From positions 1 to 39,940 of the forward strand of contig CAJFPJ010000036.1 in the NCBI GenBank assembly GCA_904399395.1: DNA of 39,940 nucleotides, read 5' to 3'. Position 1 is the stretch's first letter. The number at the start of each line of letters is the position of its first letter. Below, piece after piece: positions 1 to 6,767 of the stretch. Below the pieces are notes generated by a model, which was not told the DNA's origin, made no database searches, and saw nothing but the letters and a program-made list of their open reading frames with translations. Source of the stretch: an uncultured Clostridia bacterium. Lineage in GTDB: Bacteria; Bacillota; Clostridia; Oscillospirales; Acutalibacteraceae. The translations under genes and the position numbers were made by a program.

Positions 1-154
1 CAATGCTGCTGCCAAACTCGATCTGGAACTGGCGGCGTACCTGCTGGACGGATAGCTCCAGGCTCCACACCACGTCCCGGTATTTCCTGAGAAGCATCCA
101 TGTGTCATGGTACAGCGGATTCTCAGCGGTATCATTGATTGATGTTTGCTTCAT
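1..154 (-). CDS. Hypothetical protein of a mobile element, cut by the window edge
   Basis: Reading leftward from an ATG at 154, 51 codons stay open to the window edge, so the C-terminal part is missing. The N-terminus begins MKQTSINDTAENPLYHDTWM and continues with a basic, probably helical stretch (LLRKYRDVVW). The start overlaps the stop of the gene at 151-1263 in an ATGA junction, and a GGGGGTGA ribosome site lies in the end of that gene, so the two are translationally coupled. Similar short proteins occur in conjugative elements of Clostridia as far as I recall, but I cannot assign a function from this fragment. Confidence 0.6.
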   Translation of the reverse strand, partial: MKQTSINDTAENPLYHDTWMLLRKYRDVVWSLELSVQQVRRQFQIEFGSSI

Positions 155-1263
155 TCTTTCACCCCCTTGCGCAAGGTGATCTTAAACCGGAAAAGTTCGG
201 CGTTTTTTTGCTGACAAGAAATTATAAGCAAATATCGCATTTCTGCTTTTCCTGAAACAAAAAGCTCTTCCTTGCAGTCGTGGGATAAGGGTAATAACTT
301 ATAGACGGATTTATGGCAGAAAATGCACGGAAAGCCTTGTGCAGAGAGGATTTGACCGACTTTCTGCGCAATAATCTCCGTGTACGAATCTGAACCGCTA
401 TTTTCTGAATTTGAACCGCTAGTTTCATCCACATCTTCATATTCATCGACAGGAACAGAAAGGTTAAGGGATAACGCAACTTCATCCTTGTCTACCAATA
501 TGTCCGAAATTTGAAACATCGTGGAGAGATAGTTTTTCAAGTAGAGCGCCGTCCCATGCGTACCCGCAAAGGACACGGCGGATATATAGTCAAGCAAAAT
601 CAGCTTGCGGACATACCGGCCGGCCGTCGCTTTGGATACGCCCCAACGCTGCGCCAGTTCGGCGTAACCAAGTAGCGGATTTCCAGTGCCGTTGCGCAGA
701 TAGACCACCGGGCCAACATCTGATCCCTGTACCTGTGTATCGTTATATACCGTGTTGATCCACAAATCCAGCAGGACGTCCATCTCCGAGCATCGTCCCC
801 GGCTGACAAGCTCGGCAGCAACAGACACCGGCAGGAAGAAAAAGCCGCTGTCCTTAGAACAGGGTGCATTATAGTCCAACACGCGGTTATGCTTCTGCCA
901 GCCCAGGATTTTGAATTTTACCAGCTTCCCGCGGCCGAGAAGAGAATAGGTAATCAGGTGGCGCTCCTGTAAATCCTGAAGAATGGAAACCGCCTGATGC
1001 TGAAACCGTGTGCGGAACCACTCTGCCATCTCGCTTATCCGGCACAGCCACTCGCCGGGATATATGGTATAGCTGATACCGTCTATGCGCTTGTATGATG
1101 TGCGGAAATTTGCATAGCTGCAGAGGACGGTGTAATAAAAAAGACCGGAGCTGCCGCCGATGCGGATATTCCGGTCTGCAATCAGATTTCGTATGAACTG
1201 CCGGTAAATCCGACAGCGTGGATAATTTACGATTTGCTTAATTTCCAGTTGATATTCTGACAT
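151..1263 (-). CDS. Winged-helix DNA-binding protein, replication-initiator-like, of an integrative element
   Basis: A 370-residue soluble protein. Two regions look like winged-helix DNA-binding segments: residues about 60-120 (an MAEWF...ILQDLQERHLI stretch) and about 197-240, with a clear helix-turn-helix (LAQRWGVSKATAGRYVRKL). An acidic, Ser/Asn-rich linker near residues 270-290 separates a C-terminal domain with Cys residues (FPCIFCHKS). Proteins of this layout are found as putative replication or regulatory proteins in integrative and conjugative elements of Firmicutes; that role is inference. The start is set by the AGGAGG 6 nt upstream. It heads a leftward operon whose next gene overlaps by 4 nt. 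No integrase, relaxase or transfer gene is inside the window to confirm the element. Confidence 0.65.
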   Translation of the reverse strand: MSEYQLEIKQIVNYPRCRIYRQFIRNLIADRNIRIGGSSGLFYYTVLCSYANFRTSYKRIDGISYTIYPGEWLCRISEMAEWFRTRFQHQAVSILQDLQERHLITYSLLGRGKLVKFKILGWQKHNRVLDYNAPCSKDSGFFFLPVSVAAELVSRGRCSEMDVLLDLWINTVYNDTQVQGSDVGPVVYLRNGTGNPLLGYAELAQRWGVSKATAGRYVRKLILLDYISAVSFAGTHGTALYLKNYLSTMFQISDILVDKDEVALSLNLSVPVDEYEDVDETSGSNSENSGSDSYTEIIAQKVGQILSAQGFPCIFCHKSVYKLLPLSHDCKEELFVSGKAEMRYLLIISCQQKNAELFRFKITLRKGVKE

Positions 1264-1286
1264 GATTTCCTCCTAAAATAGAAAAA

Positions 1287-1324
1287 GCGGTGCGGGCTTT
1301 CACCGAAATGAAAGCCCGCACCGC
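1287..1324 (-). terminator. Strong hairpin with T-run in the leader of the element operon
   Basis: A 16-bp perfect stem (arms 1287-1302 and 1309-1324, 6-nt loop) is followed on the minus strand by five T. This is a canonical intrinsic terminator, yet it sits only about 10 nt upstream of the ribosome site of the gene at 151-1263. It is either the terminator of something further right or an attenuator that gates the leftward operon. Confidence 0.75.
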
Positions 1325-1331
1325 AAATTTG

Positions 1332-1360
1332 TTGAACGCAGAGCCGATTTATGGTATACT
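1332..1360 (+). promoter_or_regulatory. Sigma-A-type promoter, rightward
   Basis: TTGAAC at 1332-1337 and TATACT at 1355-1360 are separated by exactly 17 bp. No convincing gene follows; the next clear signal is a terminator at 1631-1664, so the transcript may be a non-coding RNA of about 300 nt. Confidence 0.6.
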
Positions 1361-1364
1361 AATA

Positions 1365-1980
1365 TTAAAGATTTATCACTCTCCTTTTAGGTTTTCTATC
1401 TGTTTTCGGAATACACAGAACAGTTACATGACAAAAAGCACATGATTCCTGCGACGTCTGAAACGCCTGATTACGGGTACACGAGAGGTACACGAAGCGG
1501 GCAAAATCGGTTGAAACAGACCCAAATAGCTGAGATTCCAGACCGAAAAGAGACCAAAATTAGGGTTAAAACACCTAAGAGAAAATCTTTAAAATGGAGT
1601 GGGAATAAATATTCCTCTATACATTTTGTTTCCGCCCGTGGAAAAATCTGCGGGCGGATTTTTCTTACGGCTAAATTCTGTATATTCTACGGTTTTCGAA
1701 GTTGGGAAAGGGAGTATCTTGTTTGCCAAAATGGTTTGCATTGAATACTGAATGTTTCTTGGCTTTAAATCTACTATAGCATGGCAGTTCGGTTGAGCAT
1801 ACTTGTATGGAAACATGATAAGAACATTCTGAAATTCATACTTTTAAATCGTATCGATTCCCTAAAGGCATGGACAAATAGAAAACTTTTGCAGATTACA
1901 GGATTTCTGTCGCGGTATTGCCTGCTTCTATACGATGGAGTGGTCCTGGTGTTTCAAATCGATTTTTGGAGGTATAAATC
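1365..1980. other. Gene-poor boundary region between the mobile element and ogt
   Basis: About 600 bases without a coding region I trust. Open frames here (for example rightward from 1442 and from 1781) lack a ribosome site and have implausible composition. The stretch holds a tandem pair of GGTACACGA at 1476-1484 and 1487-1495 and the terminator at 1631-1664. No tRNA or recognisable attachment site is visible. It probably contains the right end of the element, but I cannot place the exact junction. Confidence 0.5.
1631..1664 (+). terminator. Intrinsic terminator
   Basis: Stem TCCGCCCG (1631-1638) with CGGGCGGA (1651-1658), 12-nt loop, followed by a T-run TTTTTTCTT. It ends transcription from the promoter at 1332-1360. 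Confidence 0.7.
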
Positions 1981-2514
1981 ATGCAGTATACATCTTCTTA
2001 TCGGTCTCCTTTGGGCGAGATCCTGTTAGCCGCTGACGAGGAGGGGCTGACAGGACTTTGGTTTCATGGGCAGAAGTATTTTGCCTGTGGCCTGGATCAG
2101 GAACATGAAGAATCATATTTGCCTCTTTTTCTGGATGTTAAACGCTGGCTGGATATCTATTTCTCCGGTAGAAAACCGGACTTTATGCCTCCAATTCATA
2201 TGATGGGCACTCCGTTTCAGCTTTCCGTATGGGAGATACTGCAGCAAATCCCTTATGGTGGGATAACTACGTATAGTGAGATTGCAGGGCAGATTGCCAG
2301 AAAGAAAGGTCTCGCCCATATGTCGGCCCAGGCGGTAGGCGGGGCCGTGGGGCATAACAGAATATCCATACTTATTCCCTGCCATCGTGTAGTAGGAGCG
2401 GATGGCTGCCTCACTGGATATGCAGGAGGTATAGAGAAAAAAGTGAGACTTCTCACTTTGGAACGGGTGAATATGGCTAGCTTGCACATTCCCAAAAGTG
2501 GGACAGCCCTGTAG
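1981..2514 (+). CDS. ogt: Methylated-DNA--protein-cysteine S-methyltransferase
   Basis: Suicide repair protein that moves the O6-methyl group of guanine (or O4-methyl of thymine) to its own cysteine. The 177-residue protein has the family layout: a short N-terminal domain, then the DNA-binding/active-site domain starting around FQLSVWEILQQIPYG (residues 79-93), with the active-site motif PCHRVVG at 133-139 (acceptor Cys134) and the downstream GYAGGIEKK loop. The ATG follows a TTTTGGAGG ribosome site. After the usual end of the family (LLTLE) there is a 16-residue tail, RVNMASLHIPKSGTAL, that looks unrelated and lies in a structured DNA segment (2475-2534). It is a monocistronic unit convergent with the cupin gene. 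Confidence 0.93.
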   Translation: MQYTSSYRSPLGEILLAADEEGLTGLWFHGQKYFACGLDQEHEESYLPLFLDVKRWLDIYFSGRKPDFMPPIHMMGTPFQLSVWEILQQIPYGGITTYSEIAGQIARKKGLAHMSAQAVGGAVGHNRISILIPCHRVVGADGCLTGYAGGIEKKVRLLTLERVNMASLHIPKSGTAL

Positions 2515-2534
2515 GGCAACAGAAAAAGCTAGCC
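2475..2534. repeat. Inverted repeat enclosing two small hairpins at the 3' end of ogt
   Basis: GGCTAGCTT (2475-2483) pairs with AAGCTAGCC (2526-2534). Between them lie CCCA-AAAG-TGGG and GCCCT-GT-AGGGC, so the whole segment can fold as a three-way junction. It overlaps the last codons of ogt and encodes its atypical tail. Confidence 0.6.
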
Positions 2535-2563
2535 GTGGTGATTCGTGCAAATTGAGAATCCCT

Positions 2564-2614
2564 TATATAAGCTGGGCCCCCGGAATAGAAGATTCCGGGG
2601 GCCCAGCTTATATA
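2564..2614. repeat. 23-bp perfect palindrome with 5-nt loop
   Basis: Arms 2564-2586 and 2592-2614 are perfectly complementary, with an AT-rich outer part (TATATAAGC) and a GC-rich inner part (TGGGCCCCCGGAAT). It lies between the convergent ogt and cupin genes and could end transcription from both sides, but neither side carries the T-run of a standard terminator. Confidence 0.7.
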
Positions 2615-2666
2615 GTCGCTAGATAAAAATTTCATATAAACCAAGCATTTGCGGAAGACGACGTGG

Positions 2667-2996
2667 TTATTGCTCTGGCACCACAGCGAAAAAGATAAGT
2701 TCTTCCGTGCTGTTATTAATGAGGCTATGGCTATGCCCCTTAGGGCAGTAATGACAGATACCTGCTTCAACGGCTTCTTCGCATCCATCATAAAGTACCA
2801 TGCCGCGTCCCTTCAAAATATAGATAATCTCGCTACTCGTGTCATGTGTATGCAAGCCGATGGAAGCCCCTGGCTCCAGGCGACCACGCATAATTTTATT
2901 GTATTCGTCTGTGTGCATGCGGGCAGCAGTATCTTTTTCGCCGCCACGAAATTTATGTAGGATTTGCTCCGGTATATTTTCAAAATTGAGAACCAT
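2667..2996 (-). CDS. Small cupin-domain protein
   Basis: A 109-residue single-domain cupin beta-barrel protein. The first cupin motif is visible as G-x5-HTH-x4-E (His49, His51, Glu56) and the second as PKGHSHSLIN (His88/His90), giving the usual set of metal ligands. The N-terminus MVLNFENIPEQ is typical of stand-alone cupins from Clostridia. I chose the ATG at 2996, with an AAAGGA site about 12 nt upstream; an in-frame ATG at 3008 would add four residues but sits directly on that site. Substrate is unknown; small cupins may be isomerases, sugar-binding regulators or oxygenases. It is a single-gene unit with its own promoter at 3106-3134. Confidence 0.85.
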   Translation of the reverse strand: MVLNFENIPEQILHKFRGGEKDTAARMHTDEYNKIMRGRLEPGASIGLHTHDTSSEIIYILKGRGMVLYDGCEEAVEAGICHYCPKGHSHSLINNSTEELIFFAVVPEQ

Positions 2997-3105
2997 AAAA
3001 GTTTGCATTCCTTTCTGTGTTATAGGCTGTTTCAATATCGCTATTGATCATGAACTGAAAATATCTTGTCATGTGTCCTATTAAATCATTTTCTGTTACG
3101 AATAC

Positions 3106-3134
3106 AGTATAACACACAGAGATGCATGAGGCAA
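3106..3134 (-). promoter_or_regulatory. Sigma-A-type promoter for the cupin gene
   Basis: On the minus strand, TTGCCT (3129-3134) and TATACT (3106-3111) with a 17-bp spacer. The leader to the cupin start is about 100 nt. Confidence 0.6.
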
Positions 3135-3206
3135 CGGTCTTGCGGGGAATCTTGAAGCCGAAATAGACTATCCGGAAGAGAAATACCAATTATGGAGAAA
3201 AGCACC

Positions 3207-3234
3207 TTTACTTTTTCAAAGAACACAGTATACT
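3207..3234 (+). promoter_or_regulatory. Possible promoter for the chromate-type transporter pair
   Basis: TTTACT (3207-3212), 16-bp spacer, TATACT (3229-3234). The predicted start of transcription lies next to the ribosome site of the gene at 3251, which leaves a leader of only about 10 nt. Confidence 0.4.
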
Positions 3235-3250
3235 GAAAAAAGGAAAAGAG

Positions 3251-3817
3251 TTGATAGAAGTGCAGAAAAAACAGAAATTGGTGAAGCTGTTTGCTTCCAC
3301 GTTTTATCTTAGTGCCTTTACCTTTGGGGGAGGATATGTGATCATCCCCTTGATGAAAAAGAAATTTGTGGATGAGCTGCATTGGGTGGAAGAAGAGGAA
3401 ATGTTGGATCTCACGGCTATTGCCCAATCCAGCCCTGGTGCGGTTGCCGTGAATGCTTCCATCATTTTGGGATATCGGATAGCTGGTGCAGTTGGTGCTC
3501 TTATAGCTATTTTGGGAACAGTCCTTCCACCGCTTATAATTCTTTCCGTGATATCTTTGTTTTACACCGCTTTTCGAGAAAATCCTGTGGTTAATAATGT
3601 GCTCAGAGGCATGCAGGCCGGTGTGGCTGCCGTGATCTGTGATGTAGTCATTTCTATGGGTGGAAACGTTGTGAAAGAGAAAAATATTCTCTCGATCTGC
3701 ATTCTACTAGGGGCTTTTGTGGCTTCATATATCTGGAATGTGAACGTCATTCTGATCGTGCTGGTGTGCGGAGCCCTGGGAGCAGTGCGGTTTCTGATGG
3801 GCCGCCGGAAAAAGTAG
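3251..3817 (+). CDS. Chromate transporter family protein, first half-size subunit
   Basis: Membrane protein of the CHR family, 188 residues with about six hydrophobic segments. It carries the family signature FTFGGGYVIIPL near residues 23-34 and SSPGAVAVNAS at 60-70. Full-length ChrA has two such domains in one chain; here the two are separate genes 14 bp apart, the short-chain arrangement expected to act as a heterodimer. The start is TTG after AGGAAAAGAG. The family is named for chromate efflux, but in gut Clostridia the natural substrate is not established, so transport of chromate itself should not be assumed. Confidence 0.88.
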   Translation: MIEVQKKQKLVKLFASTFYLSAFTFGGGYVIIPLMKKKFVDELHWVEEEEMLDLTAIAQSSPGAVAVNASIILGYRIAGAVGALIAILGTVLPPLIILSVISLFYTAFRENPVVNNVLRGMQAGVAAVICDVVISMGGNVVKEKNILSICILLGAFVASYIWNVNVILIVLVCGALGAVRFLMGRRKK

Positions 3818-3831
3818 GGAGGGGATCCATC

Positions 3832-4395
3832 TTGATCTATCTGGAGCTTTTCTGGAGCTTTTTCCAAATCGGGCTTTTCAGCGTTGGGGGCGGTTATGCG
3901 GCAATGCCTCTTATTCAGGAACAGGTGGTTACACAGCATCAATGGCTGCAATATTCGGAATTTATTGATCTTATCACGATTTCACAAATGACCCCCGGGC
4001 CTATAGCGATTAATTCTGCCACTTTTGTGGGGATTCGCATTGCTGGTTTTGGGGGAGCTCTGGTTGCTACTCTGGGATGCATTTTTCCTTCCTGTGTGAT
4101 TGTTTACCTTTTGGCCAAACTATATTTGAAATATAGGAATCTGAGTCTTCTGCAGGGTGTTTTAAGTGGGCTACGCCCCACGGTTGTGGCGCTGATCGCC
4201 TCTGCAGGAATAACAATCCTAATTACATCCCTATGGGGTGAGGGCGGTTTTGTGCCTGATTTCCAAGCGGTAGATTATGTAGCAATGGGAATTTTTGGGG
4301 CATGCCTGTTTGCCCTACGAAAGTGGAAACTGAACCCCGTTTATGTTATGCTAGGGGCTGGAGCAGCCGGAGGGCTTTTATATTTCTGGCTGTAA
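3832..4395 (+). CDS. Chromate transporter family protein, second half-size subunit
   Basis: Partner CHR-domain protein, 187 residues. It shows SVGGGYAAMPLIQEQ (residues 17-31) and TPGPIAINSATFVG (54-67), the second-domain version of the same signatures, and about six membrane segments ending in a hydrophobic C-terminus. I chose the TTG at 3832 because a GGGAGGGGA ribosome site (3817-3825) precedes it by 6 nt; longer readings overlap the upstream gene and lack a site. It is co-transcribed with 3251-3817 and ends just before the terminator at 4411-4449. Confidence 0.88.
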   Translation: MIYLELFWSFFQIGLFSVGGGYAAMPLIQEQVVTQHQWLQYSEFIDLITISQMTPGPIAINSATFVGIRIAGFGGALVATLGCIFPSCVIVYLLAKLYLKYRNLSLLQGVLSGLRPTVVALIASAGITILITSLWGEGGFVPDFQAVDYVAMGIFGACLFALRKWKLNPVYVMLGAGAAGGLLYFWL

Positions 4396-4410
4396 AAGTA
4401 GAGACTGTAC

Positions 4411-4449
4411 AAAAAGAAAAGCTCCGGATACACCGGAGCTTTTCTTTTT
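4411..4449. terminator. Bidirectional intrinsic terminator
   Basis: A 17-bp perfect stem (4411-4427 with 4433-4449, loop ATACA) with an A-run on the left and T-run on the right. It serves both the rightward transporter pair and the leftward 4478-4929 genes. Confidence 0.9.
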
Positions 4450-4477
4450 GTAGGGAATCTTCTGTCCTAAAATCTGC

Positions 4478-4594
4478 TTACCGCCTGCCAGCACGGGTGC
4501 TGAATGAAACAGCACCCAGGGTGGTTGCGGCGGCGCCGCATAAGATTGTGAGAATTCCCACAATAAAAATGACCAATGAAATTCCTTTTTTCAT
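4478..4594 (-). CDS. 38-residue single-span membrane peptide
   Basis: A short frame that looks genuine: ATG at 4594 is preceded by GGAGGTGGCAATC, an excellent ribosome site at normal distance. The product starts MKKGISLVIFIVGILTILCG, has one strongly hydrophobic segment at about residues 5-24 and a basic end (TRAGRR). It lies 17 bp downstream of rhaM on the same strand and just before the shared terminator, so it is probably the last gene of a two-gene unit. I do not recognise a family; similar short membrane peptides are usually missed by annotation. Confidence 0.6.
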   Translation of the reverse strand: MKKGISLVIFIVGILTILCGAAATTLGAVSFSTRAGRR

Positions 4595-4611
4595 GATTGC
4601 CACCTCCAAGT

Positions 4612-4929
4612 TTATTCCATACGAAATACTTCTGTCATGAGAGGCTGAGCCCCGGTAACGGGATCCATTTCCATGACCATGACATCCTCCATGTATTTGT
4701 TCCAACGATCTACCACGGGGCTTTCAGCCTGCACTTTTGCCGCATATTCCACGCCGTGCTCACATTCATAGTATCCGAAAAGTTCCAGTCCATTATTCCA
4801 GATTGTGTAATTTCGTATGCCTGCATCTTTTAATACCTTGAGCATCTCCGGCCAGATTTCACGATGCCGGCGGCAGTATTCCTCCAGCATTCCTTCTTTA
4901 ACAGTTGCTTTCCAAGCGTATCTTTCCAA
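4612..4929 (-). CDS. rhaM: L-rhamnose mutarotase
   Basis: Interconverts the alpha and beta anomers of L-rhamnose so that the isomerase can use the sugar. The 105-residue product begins MERYAWKATVKEGM and matches the RhaM/YiiL ferredoxin-like fold in length. The conserved His22 (EYCRRHREIWPEM) and Tyr41 (IRNYTIW) of the active site are present. The start is TTG after AAGGAGG with 7-nt spacing. No rhamnose isomerase, kinase, aldolase or regulator lies nearby, so the rest of the pathway, if present, is elsewhere; related family members may act on other deoxy sugars. Confidence 0.88.
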   Translation of the reverse strand: MERYAWKATVKEGMLEEYCRRHREIWPEMLKVLKDAGIRNYTIWNNGLELFGYYECEHGVEYAAKVQAESPVVDRWNKYMEDVMVMEMDPVTGAQPLMTEVFRME

Positions 4930-5040
4930 GTCAAAACCTCCTTACTTTTTGTTCTGCAGTTCTAACTGATTTTGTATACCGCATACGGTGCGGCAAGAAA
5001 TCTTTCCATGTTTCTGCCTGTATGACGACGGTACGCTATC

Positions 5041-5069
5041 AGTATACCACCCTTTTTCTTCCCTAGAAA
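5041..5069 (-). promoter_or_regulatory. Possible extended -10 promoter for rhaM
   Basis: On the minus strand TGGTATACT (5041-5049) is an extended -10 element; the -35 TTTCTA (5064-5069) at 17-bp spacing is weak. An imperfect dyad ACCGCATACGGTGCGGC lies in the leader near 4979-4995 and could be an operator. Confidence 0.4.
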
Positions 5070-5133
5070 GAGATTCTAAAACTTTTTCCTTGATTATTAG
5101 GAATTCGACAAATTCTGCACTCTTGTTATTATT

Positions 5134-5162
5134 CTGACAAAAAATTTACAATTAGTTAATGT
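5134..5162 (+). promoter_or_regulatory. Probable promoter of the DUF5685/J-protein operon
   Basis: CTGACA (5134-5139), 17-bp spacer, TAATGT (5157-5162), about 50 nt upstream of the start codon at 5219. Confidence 0.45.
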
Positions 5163-5218
5163 ACGGCCTGTATGGATATTGTAAAATGGAGAAAGATTTA
5201 TAAGCTGGAGGTATCTGT

Positions 5219-6139
5219 TTGTTTGGATATATCCGGCCGCAAAAAGGAGAGCTTCTTGTCCGTGAATTTGAGCAGTACCGTGGTGTATACTGCGGTCTTT
5301 GCAAGCAACTGGGAAAAAGCTATGGTTTTGCGGCAAGAATGACGTTAAGCTATGACTGCACCTTTTTGGGTCTGCTTTTTTTGGGGCGGGCGCCTGCCTG
5401 CGGCGGTTTCCATAAGGGGCGTTGTGTGGTGAATCCCGCCAAGAGATGTACGTTCTGTGCAGAGGGCCAGAAGGAATTGAAATTTGCGGCTGCCGTTTCT
5501 GTTCTGCTGGCATATCAGAAGATTCGGGATGATTTTCGGGACGGAGGGATCGGGAAAAAGTTTTCCCGCCTTTTTTTGCTACCTTTTGCTGCCCGGGCTA
5601 ATCGAAAGGCATCTAGGGACTATCCGCAGCTGGCAGAGGCTTCCCGTGTTATGACGGAGCAGCAGGCCGAAGTGGAAGGAAACCTGGAAGCAGGAATGGA
5701 TGCTTGCGCTCATCCTACCGGGGAGCTTTTGAAAACGATATTCCTATCAGCGCTTCTGGAGCTTGAGGGCCTGCAGGAGGATAGCCCTGAAGGGCGCATT
5801 TTGGGCCAATTTGGCTATCATTTGGGCCGGTGGATCTATATTATGGATGCCTGCGATGACTTGGAGCGAGATGCGCAAAAAGGGGAATTCAATCCTCTTT
5901 TGCGAAAGTTCTGCATCGAGAAAACGCAGGATCTTTCCCCTGAAAAGAAGAAGGAGATTCTTCTTTATGCCAATGAAGCGCTGAATATGACAATGTCACA
6001 AATTACCGGGGCCTTTGGGCTTCTGGAATTTATACAATTCGGGCCGATCCTGGAGAACATTGTTTCTCAGGGCCTGCCTGAAATGCAGAAAGAAATTTTG
6101 TTTCTGAAAAAGGAGAAGGAACATGTCGGATCCGTATAA
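5219..6139 (+). CDS. DUF5685-like conserved protein
   Basis: A 306-residue soluble, predicted all-helical protein of a family common in Clostridia and without known function. Cysteines cluster in the N-terminal third (Cys25, 28, 47, 61, 69, 77, 80, including YCGLC and CTFC), which could bind a metal. Two aspartate-rich motifs are visible: IRDDFRD at 102-108 and MDACDDLERD at 209-218, the latter followed by KGEFNPLL. The start is TTG with a GGAGG-like site (CTGGAGG) about 6 nt upstream. It overlaps the J-domain gene by 17 nt, so the two are translated together, and heads the four-gene operon 5219-7506. Confidence 0.75.
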   Translation: MFGYIRPQKGELLVREFEQYRGVYCGLCKQLGKSYGFAARMTLSYDCTFLGLLFLGRAPACGGFHKGRCVVNPAKRCTFCAEGQKELKFAAAVSVLLAYQKIRDDFRDGGIGKKFSRLFLLPFAARANRKASRDYPQLAEASRVMTEQQAEVEGNLEAGMDACAHPTGELLKTIFLSALLELEGLQEDSPEGRILGQFGYHLGRWIYIMDACDDLERDAQKGEFNPLLRKFCIEKTQDLSPEKKKEILLYANEALNMTMSQITGAFGLLEFIQFGPILENIVSQGLPEMQKEILFLKKEKEHVGSV

Positions 6140-6767
6140 GGTGTTGGGCGTTTCCCCTAACGCAACCGATGAAGAAGTGAAGACCGCATACAGGGAATTG
6201 GCTAAAAAGTATCATCCTGACAATTATGCGGATAGTCCCCTGGCCGATTTGGCTGGGGAAAAGATGAAGGAAATCAACGAGGCTTATGATCAGATCATGA
6301 ACCAGCGCCGCCAGGGTACAAGAGGGTATGAAAATACTGCTGGAACCGGTGGGGCGTATTCAGGGGGAGGCTACTCCTATGGCTATGGTGGAGGGACCTC
6401 CTTTGCAGACGTTCGAAGCCTCATCATGACGGGGCGCATCGCTGATGCGGAGCAGATCTTAAACGGAGTTCCCCAGGCTTCCCGGGACGCTGAATGGTAC
6501 TTCCTGAAGGGAACGGTGCTTTATAAACGCGGTTGGCTGGAAGAGGCCAGCAACCATTTCAGCCGTGCCGCCCAGATGGATCCCGGAAATGCAGAATACA
6601 GAGCGGCTATGAATCAGGTCATGAACCAGCGCCAGGGCAATTACGGGGGCTATAACCCCAATATGCGCACTGTGGGGGGATGTAGTCCCTGTGATGTCTG
6701 TTCCAACCTTATCTGTGCAGACTGTTGCTGCGAATGTATGGGTGGTGACCTGATTCCGTGCTGTTGA
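6123..6767 (+). CDS. J-domain protein with TPR-like region and cysteine-rich tail
   Basis: A 214-residue DnaJ-type co-chaperone. Residues 1-60 are a J domain (DPYKVLGVSPNATDEEV...) with the HPD motif at 31-33 that stimulates DnaK ATPase. A Gly/Tyr-rich linker (about 70-90) leads to a helical region with TPR character (about 95-165; ADAEQILNGV, WYFLKGTVLYKRG, ASNHFSRAAQMDP). The last 30 residues hold ten cysteines (CSPCDVCSNLICADCCCEC...CC), an unusual metal-binding or membrane-proximal tail in place of the normal DnaJ zinc fingers. It overlaps the upstream gene by 17 nt and the downstream membrane protein by 10 nt. It is not classical DnaJ and probably has a specialised client. Confidence 0.88.
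   Translation: MSDPYKVLGVSPNATDEEVKTAYRELAKKYHPDNYADSPLADLAGEKMKEINEAYDQIMNQRRQGTRGYENTAGTGGAYSGGGYSYGYGGGTSFADVRSLIMTGRIADAEQILNGVPQASRDAEWYFLKGTVLYKRGWLEEASNHFSRAAQMDPGNAEYRAAMNQVMNQRQGNYGGYNPNMRTVGGCSPCDVCSNLICADCCCECMGGDLIPCC

Noticed and set aside
1442-1744. Rightward 100-codon open frame in the boundary region
   Set aside because: No ribosome site, odd composition, and it runs through a strong terminator hairpin; I treat the stretch as non-coding.
1781-2029. Rightward 82-codon frame before ogt
   Set aside because: It runs into the ogt start in another frame and lacks a ribosome site; the ogt call explains the coding signal.
3086-3427. Leftward frame opposite the first chromate-type gene
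   Set aside because: Low-complexity Phe/Gln-rich shadow of a membrane-protein gene, without a ribosome site.
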